Source: Rhododendron vialii | Lineage: Eukaryota > Streptophyta > Magnoliopsida > Ericales > Ericaceae | Direction of reading: 5' to 3' | DNA length: 64,000 nt | Assembly: GCF_030253575.1 (NCBI RefSeq) | Contig: NC_080568.1 | Location: forward strand, 24,823,501-24,887,500 | Shown here: piece after piece, positions 1 through 13,184 of the stretch | Layout of the letters: the number at the start of each line of letters is the position of its first letter | Position numbering within the stretch: the first letter of the stretch is position 1 | Program-made: the position numbers and the translations under genes | Notes under the pieces: model-generated | The model's input: the letters and a program-made list of their open reading frames with translations, nothing else | Databases searched by the model: none | Told to the model about the DNA's origin: nothing

Positions 1-1690
1 AATTGGGCTCCGCTGGTGGAGCGTGGAATTGAGGTGCGCTTGAGCTGATGCATAAAGTTATCACAGCTAAACTTTTGTGTAATAGGGTTGTGACCACCTT
101 AGATGGGAACCACCACGCATTGCGGGTCCCGTCGTGTATTTTTTTCAGTAATATAAACCGTTCATCTTATAGGGTCCCGCATAATAGTATATTCACTCAA
201 AAATTCATATTCATCGGATATCGATGGATATATTAAAAATTAAATATTAGTTTATAAAATAGACTGATATGGATAGTTTAACTTTAAACTTATCTACTGT
301 CGATTTTTTGAACCAAACTTCAATTTTTTATATATCTATGCATGTCCGACAAAGCTAATTTTTTTGTGAAGATGTACTATTTGCGAGCCCTACAAGATGA
401 ATAGTTCAAATTACTATAATATACGCACGGTGGAACCCACAATGGTGGTGGAAAATCCGAATTTTCCACCTAAGATGAATGGAATTTACACTCAATAGGT
501 TAGTCGAAATTGAGTAAATTAGTCCGGACACACGAGGGTATCGAAATCTAAAAATCAAGTAGTACTGCTTTGAGATCATACTCCTATTTGGTAAGCACAT
601 GTCCAAGATCAGGATACTTTTTCAGCTTCTTCTTTTCGTTTTTTTTGAGTCACTTTGAAAAATTCCAGCTTTTCTCATTAAATAATTCCTTTCTTACTAC
701 ATTTTCTTATGTGGTGATCACATTGCATGATTGATTCTTCATGTGACGCTACCCAAAACCAATCACGGTCTCATTTTATGTTTTGAGCTGTTTGTACCTT
801 AATGCATCAATCATCTACTAGAAACACAATGTAATTTGATCATCGCATATCGCAAATACTAGGTAGTGTCAAAATTTGTTCAAAAAATAATGGACGGTGA
901 AATAATTTACGGATTTCTATTGCGTCCTCTTGCACTTAAAAATACAAAACACCATTACTTATTAGTAATTCACTTTTCACTATATGAAAAGTCAATTTTT
1001 GTGATTTTACGCGAACAAAGATAAAGAAAAGAAGTGCAAGAAGATATATAATGAGTATGCAAGTATTATTTTTTTAATGGATGGTGAACAATAAAACGGT
1101 CCAGAGATCGTGATGTGATACTAGATTGGACCATTCGTTTACTTTCCCGGACAATTTCAGGAATTGAGTTTCATTGTACTGCCCCTCTAGAATATGTAAT
1201 TTGTTGCAATAAATATTGATGATGTTCAAATAAATGCATGCAGATAAATTTTTACATAAATTTAAGGACTCCTGCAATGAAAGCCAAAAACACTACTAAA
1301 TGTATCTCAAATTTAAGCTTGTGACTCCAATCCACTTGGCAATGGTTTTCCAAGCTCTTTAACGGTCCTGTGCAGTTGATCTGGCTCCGATCTTCCGATT
1401 TTGATCTGGCTTATTAGAATGAAACAAGCTTACCACTTTGGATCTCATGGACTCTCCACCCCTCTCTTGAATACCATCAATCCATCATTGTAATTTTTTT
1501 GTTTTTTGTCATATTTTGTTTGTTGTTTTAGGTGTAATTTTTTTTTCGAATTAATATAGCTGAGATGATCTCTTCGCTCAAAAAAAATATATACACGAAT
1601 CATTTTCGTATTCGTCGCTGTACAAACATACATACAGAACATATACGGCGTAGTACCATCTCACTGGCAACTTGGCAGAAGAAGCCATAG
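1..1690. other. Intergenic, no gene seen
   Basis: AT-rich DNA with only short, low-complexity ORFs on either strand. No exon-like series, rRNA or tRNA is visible. Short stretches resemble dispersed repeats; for example the motif near 424 (acgcacggtggaaccc) recurs in similar form near 56832. It probably contains the distal promoter of the UBC2-like gene. Confidence 0.5.
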
Positions 1691-1699
1691 AAGTACTCC

Positions 1700-1813
1700 A
1701 TAGAATCAAGAAAGCAAGTGAGCAGCAGCAGTACACACATTTACCCACACGCACACCCTAGTGAGAGAAAGTGCCGGGGACCGCCCGCCTCATCTAGCCA
1801 TCCTCCTCCCTGC

Positions 1814-1847
<34 letters not shown>

Positions 1848-3066
1848 GTACATGTATACCTAACCTAAGTATATCAATATCTGTGTAGAAAAGCTGATAC
1901 TCGCCGCATTTGCTTGAAAGTGGGTTTTTCTGGGGGTTTAATTTTTTTCACAGTTTGTTTTGAATTGGGTATGTTCTGTCTGTTTTTTATTTGATTTGAT
2001 ACATCTGCTTATGTATTTGAAGTAATTGAATTGTGCTTGATGGGAAAAATACCTAATTTAACCTTGAGGTGTTGGTTTGACATCTCTTTTACATTGGAAA
2101 ATGGAAACTATGGTGGATCTAGGGTTTCCCTGGTGAAGAACTTGAAGATCCGGGGGAAATTTTGCCCGTATCTCTTTGTGCTTTTTATGTCTTTAATTTT
2201 TGATAACTAAGGTGTCCGAGCTAGCTTACGCGCATTGCAACTAATCCTGGAGGCCCAATCCCACCACCCACTTGCAGGGAGCCCAATTAGAGCTGGAGAA
2301 ATTGCTCCTTATGGATTGGCCCCAAAGGAATTGCTCAGTATTGTGTGGCCCCAAAGGAGTTGATAGTACCTGTGAGGTTTCGAACTTGAGACCTCAGGAG
2401 GGAGCGAACCCCTAAGTCCTCGGCCTTAACCACTAGGCCAACCCCTTGGGGGTTTTATGTCTTTATACGGGTCGGTTGTATACGCGTATAACACATATAT
2501 AAAAGTCTGGTGTTCATTATTTGGAAACTCCACCTTGTACAGAACACAATTGAAAGAAAGGAAATTCGCCAATCAGGTGGTTGTAAGTCAAGTACTCTAA
2601 ACTGTCAACTTGAGCATTCGGTTGAACATGCTTGTGCTGTGTGATGCTTGCAGACAAGGTTTTTCGTGTTGGTTTGACAAAAAACATGTTTTTTTTTTTG
2701 GCTTGATTGTGAAAGCTCTTGTATATTGGTGCTTGTAGGCATGGTATCTGTGAGGAAGGAGTGGGTTAGCCGTGAGGCCCGTGATGCTTATTACTTGTCT
2801 GTACCAAGATGGCCATTCTACTATGCTTTACGTTCTGATTTTACTTACTTCGGTTACAAGTGATATAAGTACATTTCTGGTTGGGAAACCCTAGTTTCCT
2901 TCGGTTTGCTTTCCCCCCCCTAAATAACGAATAGATTATAGTCGATGTAGTTGCAGTGGACGAATTCTCTGTTGGTGCAAGTTTGTGCATGTTTGAGACT
3001 GTGATAGGCTTATAGCTAGTAAGACTTGTTTTGGTTGACTTGTAAACACATATGTAGGCGGCGAGG
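1700..3066 (+). promoter_or_regulatory. 5' leader and leader intron of the UBC2-like gene
   Basis: This stretch precedes the UBC2 ATG at 3067. A CT microsatellite at about 1813-1842, typical of plant 5'UTRs, is followed by about 1.2 kb of T-rich, non-coding DNA. It ends in a clear 3' splice site (tgtag) about ten bases before the ATG. I infer a long 5'UTR intron ending near 3057, with a donor somewhere around 1.85-1.95 kb; the exact donor and transcription start cannot be fixed from sequence. A tRNA-derived SINE sits inside this intron (separate entry). Confidence 0.5.
2212..2455 (-). repeat. tRNA-derived SINE in the UBC2 leader intron
   Basis: Read on the minus strand, the head has an A-box-like motif (complement of 2422-2440, tggcctagtggttaaggcc) and a B-box-like motif (complement of 2375-2393, containing gttcgaaacc), so it is tRNA-related. 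The body then runs toward 2212. Related copies, both also read on the minus strand, lie at about 52615-52815 and 61798-61965, and share the block 'ctttggggc' and the end 'tgcgcat/tgcgcac'. Its position in an intron suggests it is tolerated and spliced out. Confidence 0.6.
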
Positions 3067-6000
3067 ATGTCGACTCCTTCAAGGAAGAGACTGATGAGGG
3101 ATTTTAAGAGGTTGCAACAGGATCCCCCTGCAGGCATCAGTGGTGCTCCTCATGACAACAATATAATGCTCTGGAATGCTGTTATATTTGGGTTGGTTGC
3201 AGAGATTAAATTATGTTTATATTTGTTTGCACGAGCCTTTTGCTTGTAGGATTCATGATATTCATCTTAAGAATATCTTTCTAATAGATTTCATGTTTAT
3301 ATTGCAGTCCTGATGACACACCATGGGATGGAGGTAACATCATTTTTCTTCCAGTTAATGAAAGGATGTATCTATCTGTTTGCGTTTGAATGCACCCATT
3401 TATTTAAGTGAAAGAAGGTCTTGCCTGTCAGTACAAACCTGTCATTTCCTGTGCAGTCATATAAGTTTTGGGTGACAGTGGTTGGCAGTATCAGTGTTCA
3501 TATTTTGGAAGAAAATCAACTGAAGAGTATTCTTAATATTTTCTCATGGTGATGTGCTCCAGTGTCGTACCTTTGTGCATTTTCTTTTGTCATTCTATTC
3601 CCTCGTTTAAAAAGATTGGGCTAAAAGGTCCATTCTACTGTCTGTTGCACTTGCATAATATTGTAAGAATGGGTGATTTCCTTTGCTGACTGACTTGGTT
3701 GAATATGAATTTGGCCTACTGGGCCATTCATGTGACCTCTGTTCAGCATCGACAAAGCATTCTGTATTGAACGTGTAATTTGACTCCTCACTATCTTTTG
3801 GCATTTTTTTTTTTTGCATGAAAGGATACAGTTGGCCTTCAGCTTTTGTAACAGGAATTTGCTTTTTATTCTAGTACGGTGGCACCAATTACATGCTGTA
3901 GAGTTAGACGTTATGAAGCATCGACGTGCCTAAGTGGTCGCTGTATCCATGTCGGACAAGTCGGGGACACTGATATGCCGGGAACACACCAGGATACTTG
4001 TGGGACATGCCAAGTGGCGTGTCCATCAACCAATCCAAGCCAAACCAAACTGATCCGATTCTTAAGTTTCAGTCAATTGAGGTCGGCTTCGTGGATTTGT
4101 TTTCTCCATTAACCTTTGGCGAGAGCATTCTTTTGCCGTCTCTGTGTCCCATTTGTCCATGCTTCTTAGGTTTTAATATTCAATAACCATCTATTAGTCT
4201 TTGTGTAGTTTGGTCGTTGAAATATGCTCTCCTTTATAATCTCATCTAGCTTCTTAACCATACCAGTTTTACGTAAATGTAGGACATGGAATTTCAGTTA
4301 TTTTTGTTTGATGATGCTTCTAGATTATTTTTTGAAGTACTTGCTTCTATTAACAAGCGGGTTGCTTCTATGTTATGCCAGTTACTTTTCTTACTGTCCA
4401 TATTTGTTTTTCTGTTGGTTCTAAGTTTTTCCTGTTGTAAGTTTCTGTTCTGTAATATTGGCATGTCTGCATTCACCAGGTACGTTTAAATTGACACTTC
4501 AATTTTCTGAGGATTATCCAAATAAGCCACCAACAGTGCGCTTTGTCTCTCGAATGTTTCATCCTAATAGTAAGTTTGAAGCATGCTCTTTTTCGTTCTA
4601 TATCTACATTTTCAGTCCTGAAGTAGTTTTAAAGTTATATTTTCTGCAAATGCACCAAGTGTTGTGAGTGAATTCAGTTGGCTAGCTGTATGTGTAGTGC
4701 CTAATCTTATTCTTAGCTCTTTGGCAACTTTGTTGCCCCCAGGGGTGTACAGCAGTGGTGGATGGAATGTGCATTTTCAGAGTCTATGCTGTATGGTTTA
4801 CGTTACCATGTTTTATTTCCTTTATACATGCTCTTATAGCATGTGGAAACATTTATATGTTTTGAGGTCCTCAAAAATATCTCTTTGCATTTCTATTTCT
4901 AGTGAACTAGTCCTTGGCAATGATAATTCGCATTTTAGAATATGATGTGCCTAACAGGAGGTTAGGAGGAGGGCTTTTGGTGTTAAAGAGTTTGCACAAA
5001 CAGTCAACTCATACTTACCAGTTGACAGAACAAAAAGAACAAATTCACTTTTTATTACTGGAAATGACTTATCACACTACCGCTTCCAGTGTTGTTGTCA
5101 CTGATATTACCATTTGTTTTTCATCATTGTTTTCGTGGTCTGAAATGGACTGTAAGCATCTATCCGCTGATAGATTCTTTACACTAATTAATTTTGCCTT
5201 TTCCTGCTCTAAGTTCCTTCCTTTCCTTCACTTTTGGCAGTCTATGCAGATGGTAGCATTTGTTTGGATATTCTACAGAATCAGTGGAGTCCTATCTATG
5301 ACGTGGCCGCTATACTTACCTCTATCCAGGTGTGGGATTTTGTGCCACTTAGTCTTTGTATGCGTGAACTTTGGACTGTGACTAGCGTTGTGCAGTAAGA
5401 ACCCATGGTCATTCTGAGAGTTTTCCCAGTTGTTTTTTCGTTTCCCGTTCAGGCCCCTAGTATGGGCCTTCTTTTTGTTATATCTAAATGCTCAGTGTAA
5501 AGGAAAGGAGAAAATATTAGCATTTCCTTAGGTTTTGTATGAGAAAGGATTTTCTCTGGCCTTGTCTAAAGCAAATACAATTGGAAAAGAGGCAATTTTG
5601 GTTCTTTGGTTAAATTTTTTTTGGATGCCATTGGTTTGAATGGGGAGACTCCACCTATGTATTGAGATCAACGGTGGTGAAATACTACGAGAATTAAGTC
5701 TCTGTTTCATGGGTGCCTTCTTCCTCCTCGTAACCTTTCGTTTTTCCTTCTTTCTTAATTAGAACTGTTTACATAGCATCCTCCGTGACCTTTGCCCTAA
5801 GTTGAGCTGTCAACAGAAAACTGAAGATTGCCATCAAAGGAGATCTCCTCCCACACTGCTGGGTAATGCTTTGTTGAACTGCACATTCAGCTCTCTAACA
5901 TTATGTATTGGGTTAACAGCCTGGTGGGAGTGGAGTACATGGCGTAATTAACAACCATGATAACCGTATGTTAGGGAGCTAAGGGGTAGTATTGACAACC

Positions 6001-6495
6001 CACTAAAGCCTTCTTCTGCACTCATTGGGTTGGCTGAACTGCATGTCCTTTTTAGTCATTGAGCAGTGTAATACACGCGGATGGTTCTCATTCAAACTGG
6101 GGAGTCGGAATTCTTTTTTGTTGTCATTTTTGTGTGAACATACTTTGGGAGCCTTCAGACTCTATTTGTCAAGCTAAATTGTCTAGACTCTATAGCAGTA
6201 TTATCAAGGGTATTGACATTAGTTTGTAGATATGACGCAGAACATAAACGTTGTCGCTTGCCTATTGATGATATATACATAGTTGCACTAAGGTTTTTTT
6301 TTTCTTTTTCCTGTGTGGTATCTCTCTTTTGAATTTTGTATTTTAACCATGGCCTTTCCTATGCAGTCATTGCTGTGTGATCCAAACCCAAACTCTCCTG
6401 CCAATTCAGAGGCTGCAAGGATGTTTAGTGAGAACAAGCGCGAGTACAACAGGAGAGTAAGAGAGAGTGTTGAGCAGAGTTGGACAGCTGACTGA
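3067..6495 (+). CDS. UBC2: Ubiquitin-conjugating enzyme E2, RAD6/UBC2 type
   Basis: This E2 accepts ubiquitin from E1 on a cysteine and passes it to lysines with an E3. In plants the RAD6 class acts with HUB1/2 in histone H2B monoubiquitination and in DNA-damage tolerance. Coding exons: 3067-3191, 3308-3333, 4480-4569, 5241-5329, 6367-6495. They join in frame to exactly 152 residues, the length of Arabidopsis UBC1-3. The start is [18 protein letters not shown], which matches the family N terminus. The HPN motif is at 78-80 and the catalytic cysteine is C88 in [11 protein letters not shown]. The C terminus is short and ends SWTAD, without the acidic tail of yeast Rad6. All introns are GT-AG. 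The gene is convergent with the LRR pseudokinase downstream. Identity as a UBC2-class enzyme is very secure; which paralogue it is cannot be told. Confidence 0.96.
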
Positions 6496-7280
6496 TACCC
6501 CCGGAAGGGTGCTGTCAAACTTCCAAGAAAGTCCCATGGCCTGTTAGAATAACACAGAAACTTAAAGACAATTGTGTTGAAGACTGGTGAAATTTGCATT
6601 ACAATATATGTTTGCTTATGTTCTACGGATAAAATGTTAGCCCTTGCTGTTTCAGTTCATCAAAACTTCCTATCTTGCCTTTTTCGTTAAGGTAGTGTAA
6701 ACAAGTTCCTTGTTATATCATCTGCTGCTACCGGTGATCTGTGATGTACTATGAATCGTCGTCTTAGGTGAAGTGAGCTGTTTCTAGGTCCCTTCCGCGA
6801 TGTAATTTCTTTCTTTTGAGAAGTTCGTGTTATTGACATGGGGAATCTGAATCTTCAACTTCATTTCCATTGTGGTAAACATTGTGTTCAGGCATTTATG
6901 GCCATGCTTGAAAAGGTTGACATTGATGAAAATGCAAAGGTCTGGCGTGCATCACACACAGTTTCAATGCTTTCAAATGCAAAATAATTTTGTGTTTGTC
7001 CCCTTCTTTATAAAAGCCCTACGTTGGTCATTGCTAGGAGAGCCCTTTTCATCAAGTCCATGGAATCATACCAATAATCACAACAAAATGATATTCAATG
7101 TACTTAGACTATGATAGTAGTGTTCAGCATGCAACACATGAGCAATTAAGCACTCCAAAGTGATGAGTACTAATTTATTTGACAACGCTGACTTTCGCTG
7201 CTTAAAAAGAGAGTGTTACTAATTTACAAGTGTGCGTATGGCGGGCGCAGATCCGTATTTTGAAGGGGTGGAGTAGATTA
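6496..7280. other. Convergent intergenic region (two 3' ends)
   Basis: 785 bases separate the UBC2 stop (+) from the pseudokinase stop (-). It must hold both 3'UTRs and terminators. The sequence is AT-rich and non-coding on both strands, and I see no additional gene. Close convergence leaves room for overlapping antisense 3' ends. Confidence 0.5.
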
Positions 7281-10200
7281 CTAAAACTTTGTACTTAGGT
7301 TGCCACTGGTGGTGCTCCATCCTTGTTGAACTTGCATCGAGTACTGCAAATGCCAAACAACGTCTTCTATGGTTGGTCGCGCACTTGGATCTTCGCAAAG
7401 ACATTTTGTGCTGATTTCAACTGCAGTTTTCATCGATTCGTAAGCAAAGGTTCCTCGAAGTGAGGGATCTATCAACTCTTGTAGTTTTGACGTTGACTCA
7501 GCTAAGGCCTTCTCAAGCTGTATAAATGACAACAAAGTCGAAGCAAGTTCAAAATAAGTTTTACCAGAACTGAAAATGGAAGGTGGCGGACAATAAAAAG
7601 AGTGAACCACAATTCATACCTGATATTTCAGATTGTCTGCTTCGCTTTCTGATGTGATTGGTTTGCCGGTAATTACTTCAAGCAGGATAACACCCAGTTG
7701 ATAGATATCATTCTTTTCTGGATTTTCAGTGCTGCATACATAGAGAGAGTTAAGAGTTTCAGTGAAATGTTAGTTAACGTTACGTAGCAGAGAAAAAACA
7801 ATGGAGGCAGACGTAGAATACCTGCTGAGGCGGTTTGAAGCATCTTGTCGATTGAGAGGGCTCTCCGAACCTACCTGGTATTTCCAGAATGTAATGGATT
7901 TAGCAGAAAATTATCATCTATTAACAAGGTTAATCTTGGAGAATAGCTTCTCTCCGATCAACCCGACATGTAGTTCGACGTTTATGAGAGAGTGGATTTC
8001 ATGTTGGACCCAAGTACTGTTTGCGCACTTACAGTTACACAGAAAATAAGACTGGACATCCAGTTCATCAGAGAAATCCACCATATAATAGCAATAGAGC
8101 AATACTAGGAATACAACTTAAAACACAACGCTAGTCACAAATGCGTCTAGAAGCGTTCAACACAAGGGCCCACATACATGGAACAACTCCGAACATAGTT
8201 ATGTTCCTAGACTTACACATAGCAATAATATGAAGTATTTTGAATTGACTCGATTTGGACATTCCATTCAACAGTACAGTTTGTCTTCGTAACTCTTTTA
8301 CGGGACCTAAATTTATGATTCGAACCTTTCAATCTGTTGCAGGGCCCGATGAAGAAATCATTAATTCAACAAATAAGGTGGATTGAAGGACTGTAGCTAC
8401 ATAATTTATCTGATCATATTTGGCTTCAACGAAGTGGACGCCATGTTTGATTTTGAAAACAGGACATTCATGGGGTTGAAGAAAATTGTGATACGTTCAC
8501 GCGGACATGATTGTCGAGTCAACTTGATTATTAATTTGTTACCTTGGAAGGCAACGATATGTTATAGCTACTAATCTTTGCAGTGAGACTGTCATCCAAC
8601 AATATGTTTTCAATCTTCAAATCATTCCCAAAAACTCCTGGCGCGATTCCAGTGTGCAGGAACTGAATTCCCCTGGCAATCCCCATGGTAATCCCCATTC
8701 TCTGTGGCCATTGCAGATATTCCCTCTTCTTCGAATCTGCCAAATCATACACAAAAATTCCTTAGATTCCTTGTTGAATAAATAAGTTGGTCATTGTTTC
8801 AGATTCAATTGAATTCAGAGGCGACTGTATGATCTCAGCTATCCAAAAGTGTTTTCAACGGTTATATTTTGTTGAGAGTTTCTTTTTGAGAAGAATAGTT
8901 TCTTTCCAGCAAAAAATTTCTTAGGATCTGGACAATTAATTGCCGAGACAGATGACTCAAATGAAACTGCAGAGGCTTCTCTGCAGTCCAATTGCGGAGA
9001 AGCTGGGCCCTTTCCAAAACCAGTTTTTCGAAAAGTGCTATGAAAAGCGGAGTCTGAAATATCAACAGAACAGAGAAATTGCCAGTGTTGATGTATGCTT
9101 TAAGTACCTGTCAAGTGATCTCTTAGTGACCCATTCGCAACATTTTCAAGCACAAGAAATAGAGTCATAGCTGTATTGGGATGGTCTTGGTATGTGACAA
9201 TACAGTGGCCGACAACGCTGACCAAATGGTTGTGCCTAAGCTTCGATATCACTTCCATGTGCTGCTGCAGATTTTGCTGTGAATGCTTCTGTTTGAGCTT
9301 CAGGCATTTTACCATGGCCGTTGAGCCGTCTCTAAGGCAACCCTTGTAGAGCTGCAGGAAATCAATGTATCGTTTGTAGTTTGAATAAAATTTATCCTTT
9401 GTGAGATTGTAAACAAAGAATTTTCACGTCTTTGGTATTGTTTTCGTATTTTGCTTTTGCTTTACAGAGAAACATAGAAAACTTGTATAGCAAACTGTTT
9501 CCATAAACATTTCTTATTTGTACCTGTCCGTGAGATCCTTCCCCTGCCAAATTTGCTGGGTCAAAGTTGTTAGTAGCATCCTCCATGTCCTCCAGTTTGA
9601 AAACATGATACGGTGGTAGTCCCAGCGTTGGCGACTTTATACCTCTCGGAACATGCCCTGTTCAAATTCAATCAAACAATCAAAAATCATGGACGATTCA
9701 GATTTGTATGTGCTCAGATTCAACCCGAGCCGTCCGTGCTGAAATGAACGGCCGGATCGGTTGCTCTGCAAGGAGCTGCTCGGCAGCATCCCGGGTCCGT
9801 GAAACAGAGGTAGAAAACGGCAAGAAGCAAAGGAGAAAGAGGCCTTACTCCCATCAACGACAGGGGATCCGCGAACAGAAGGTGTCTTGTCAACAACAAA
9901 GCTGTCACACTTGATGCTACTTCGCCCTTTGTTATTACTCCTTTTGGCTTTGATGATGATTACCAAGATCACCAACCCAACTACACCACCTGCTCCAACA
10001 AACCCCACAATAACCCCAAGTATCACCCCGAGTTTACTCTTGGTTTGACCGTTCTGCCTTCCATCCGAAGGCTGAACCGTCAATGCCACTGCTTTGTCAC
10101 AAAACGACACGTTGTGCTGGTACCTCGATGAAACCCCACCCGATAGACAATTCCAATAACTCAAAACGGTCCGATTACCAGAGCCCGATCCGATGCACGC

Positions 10201-11124
10201 GGGTAAGTTCCCGGTCAAGTAGTTTTCGGAAATGTCGACGTAGGTGAGATTTCCACTGCAAGTTAAGGTGTTCACGGGGAGGGCCCCGCTGAGCTGGTTA
10301 TAGCGCAAAACGAGGTACTGGATCGACGGCAGAGAGAAGAGAGCGGGGGGAATGGGTCCCACGAGTTGGTTAAAAGATACATCAAACCGTTGGAGGAGAT
10401 CGAAACTGGCGATCGTCGAAGGAATTTCCGATATCATCGAGTTGTTTCTCAGTGTGATGTTGACAAGAGCGGGACCCAGCGAGGGGAATGCAGGCCCAAG
10501 TTGGTTGACGCCCAAGTCGAGCACCTGAAGCGACTGTAACGGTGCGAGATCCGGAACGCTCCCGTTTAACAAATTGCCAGACAAACAGAGACTAGTGAGA
10601 TTTTTCATACTCGAAATCGACGCGGGTATTTCCCCGTAAATGAAATTGGAGCTGATGTTCAGCACTTGGAGTGAGTTCAGCTGGTCGATCACCGGAGGGA
10701 GGGGACCCCACAAGCCTAATGAAACCAGAGACAATATTTTCAAGCTTGTGAGATTTGTCAGGGTGGCGAAGATCGAAACGATGGAGAAATTACCAGAGAG
10801 GGTTTGGTTAGGAAATGGTGGGTTTTTTCGAGAGGTGGGTTTGGTGGCGATTTGGGAAGGGGATGGTTTATTTCCGGTGACGGTTAATTCGGTTACGCGA
10901 TTGCCTGAGCAGGCAATCACCAGGAATGGAGATGGAGGGAGGTGACAGAAGTCGGTCGAGTTGTTCCAGTCTTGAAATGCTTCTGGGTATTCAAGAAGTT
11001 GCTGGATTTCGAAGAGGGTTCCGGTTTCGGAGGGAGAGAGTTGGGCGATTGAAGGAGGAGGAAAGAAGTGGAAAGTGAGAAGAGAAATCAAGAAACAGAG
11101 GAAGAATGACCGGGAGCTCTCCAT
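7281..11124 (-). CDS. LRR receptor-like protein with inactive kinase domain
   Basis: Predicted plasma-membrane receptor-like pseudokinase of the At1g14390/At2g02780/At3g03770 family, 749 residues. Coding exons (transcript order): 11124-9849, 9657-9524, 9351-9108, 8736-8543, 7874-7822, 7731-7620, 7517-7281. The frame is open across all junctions. It has a signal peptide (residues 1-28, hydrophobic FFLCFLISLLTFHFF), leucine-rich repeats at about 115-310, a transmembrane segment at about 365-389, then a kinase-like domain from about 455. The glycine loop is present (GEGSHGQ, 464-470) and K485 is present. HRD reads GND (588-590), keeping the aspartate, and the loop asparagine N595 is kept. DFG is replaced by SYN, so Mg-ATP binding should be lost. 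An upstream in-frame ATG at 11187 would add 21 residues before the signal peptide; I prefer 11124. It likely acts as a scaffold or co-receptor, which is inference. Confidence 0.92.
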
Positions 11125-11875
11125 TTTCAGCAGGAAAATGAAGGTGGAGCTTCTTCTGAAGTCCCGGTTATTTTTGCTGGACCGCAAAGAGTTGAACTAG
11201 GTCCCGCGGGGCATTTGCTCTTGGCTTTAATCGGGCACCTGCTAGCGGATGGTGGGATTGGTCGCCGGATTAGTTGAAGCGGGCGTTATGAGAATTCGTT
11301 TGGTCTGATGTTGTTTGGCACGGTATTTGGATATCTCTTCTGTTACTTCTCCTCTACTATCATGGCCGTCAACGATCCTTGGGTTGCGGATGGATTCTTC
11401 GGATTGCTGCCGCGCAACACACAAAGGTTGGTCCTGACACTTAAATTATCACAAGAAAAAAAATTGAACTAGTCTGCATCCAATGCATCTCGTAAACTGT
11501 GTAATGCAATTAATTTCAAGCAATGAACTAGCGATATAATCATGAAAAAGAGAGCATGGGCTGAACCTGGATTAATATCTGATAGTAAAATAGAATCCCT
11601 GGTCTGATTTTCTACTGTAATTGCTCGGAGTACAACATTCAGAAGAGAGATTTTCCCGGGAAAGGGTGGGAAAATTTTTGAGGAAGAGAAAAAATGACCT
11701 GGAAAAATGGAAAGAACACAATTTGGTGAAGAGGGTCAGAGATCTGAAGAGTGAAGAGGCTCATGCAAGATGAAAGCTGTACAGACTACGAGTGTCAGCC
11801 TGGACAAAAATTGGAAGAAGCAATTCACAACGTGGGGCTACGAGAAGTGGGGTAGGTTATTAAATCGCCAATGAC

Positions 11876-12290
11876 ACCCCCAAGGAGTTGGCCGAGACTT
11901 ACTGATTTGCTTCTCATTGGGTTTCAGGTTCGAGATCTCTCAGATAGAGGTGATAAACGAGTAAAACGAATCAAGCACTGAACAAGCTTGGTTTGATAAT
12001 CTAATGAGTATAAAAAATATGTTCAAGTATAGCTTGTTTACGAGATGAGCTGATTTCAAACGAGCTTTGATCAAATCAAACACGAGCCGATCTCAAATAA
12101 CTTGAATTTTTTATACATAATAAGCCAATCGAACGAGCCAAGTAGTAGCTTGTTCAAGTTGGGCTTGAAATCTTAATGAACTTCAAAAAAATATTCAAGC
12201 TTGGTTTGATTATGTAACAAATCAATCTTAAACAAACTTTTAACGACCAAACACTAGTTCAGACTCGAGTAGCTCGGTTCGTTTAGGAGT
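11876..12290 (+). repeat. Degenerate dispersed repeat (acgag-rich), with SINE-head-like start
   Basis: The left end (cccccaaggagttggcc, then ggttcgagatct near 11928) resembles the head of the SINE at 2212-2455. The rest, to about 12290, is rich in alternating cgagc/gctcg words. Similar word usage appears at 35140-35445 and 59665-59880, suggesting one old repeat family. Boundaries and class are uncertain. Confidence 0.35.
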
Positions 12291-13184
12291 CATACTCTCA
12301 GGTACTATCAACTTGCTTAGGGCTAGTTCATACGGAATATTTGCTCCAGCTTTAAGAGGGCCCGCTAGTGAATGTTGGGTTTATGGTTGTCTATAATTAG
12401 TCAAGGTGCGTGTAAGCCGATCCAGAGCAAGATGGATCTAATCACCGTTGATATTTGAGGATAGGGGGCTGAGGTCAAACGTGGCCCTGAATTCAAAACA
12501 ACGGATATTGCGGGACCATTTGATTATTACGGTGGACACGCGAGCATCCCAACCGGAGGGCACATGGGGGGGTTCGTGAAGCTAGGCTGCCTTTCTTTAA
12601 GCTGAAATGGAGTTATCATAGATGGTAGATCTTAACAAACCTAATTATGAATCAGTGATTTTATGAAAATCTAAAGATTCACTCAAATCTAAGTATGGAA
12701 CAATGGTTATACGAAAATCTAAGTCACCGTCCACATGATTAATGCTGGTTTCCCAGGAATGCAGCATCTCCCCCTGTAGAGCAGTCAGATCAGTGCAAAA
12801 CAGCCGATCTGACTGCTCATCTTGGCAAATCGACAATTCAGATCTTAACCGTGTAATGGACAGGTTAAATTTGTATGCGATTTGGATGCGCTCAAATTTG
12901 ATCTAAGCCATTCGTGTCGAGATCGATGAACGGCCGAATCGACAATTCTGCACCCACTTAGCAAGGAGCTGCTCGGAAGCATCCTGGCTAACTAAACGGA
13001 TGAAATGGACTAACCCATGTTTTCATGAATTTGCTTGCTCTGCCACAGGAGTGGGTTTAGACGTTCAAAAAGATCTATATGAATCATAGATGGATTTTTT
13101 TAGTACACTAAAAAACTGTACAAAAGTCCACATAATTCTTTTTACTTCTCTCATCTCACTCATTTTTTTCCCTCCTCCCATTTA

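Noticed and set aside
4914..5381. 155-codon ORF on the + strand inside UBC2
   Set aside because: It lies in intron 3 and reads through exon 4 in a different frame; the UBC2 exon is unambiguous.
11125..11187. In-frame upstream ATG of the LRR pseudokinase as the true start
   Set aside because: It would place 21 basic/polar residues ahead of an otherwise good signal peptide starting at 11124; kept only as an alternative.
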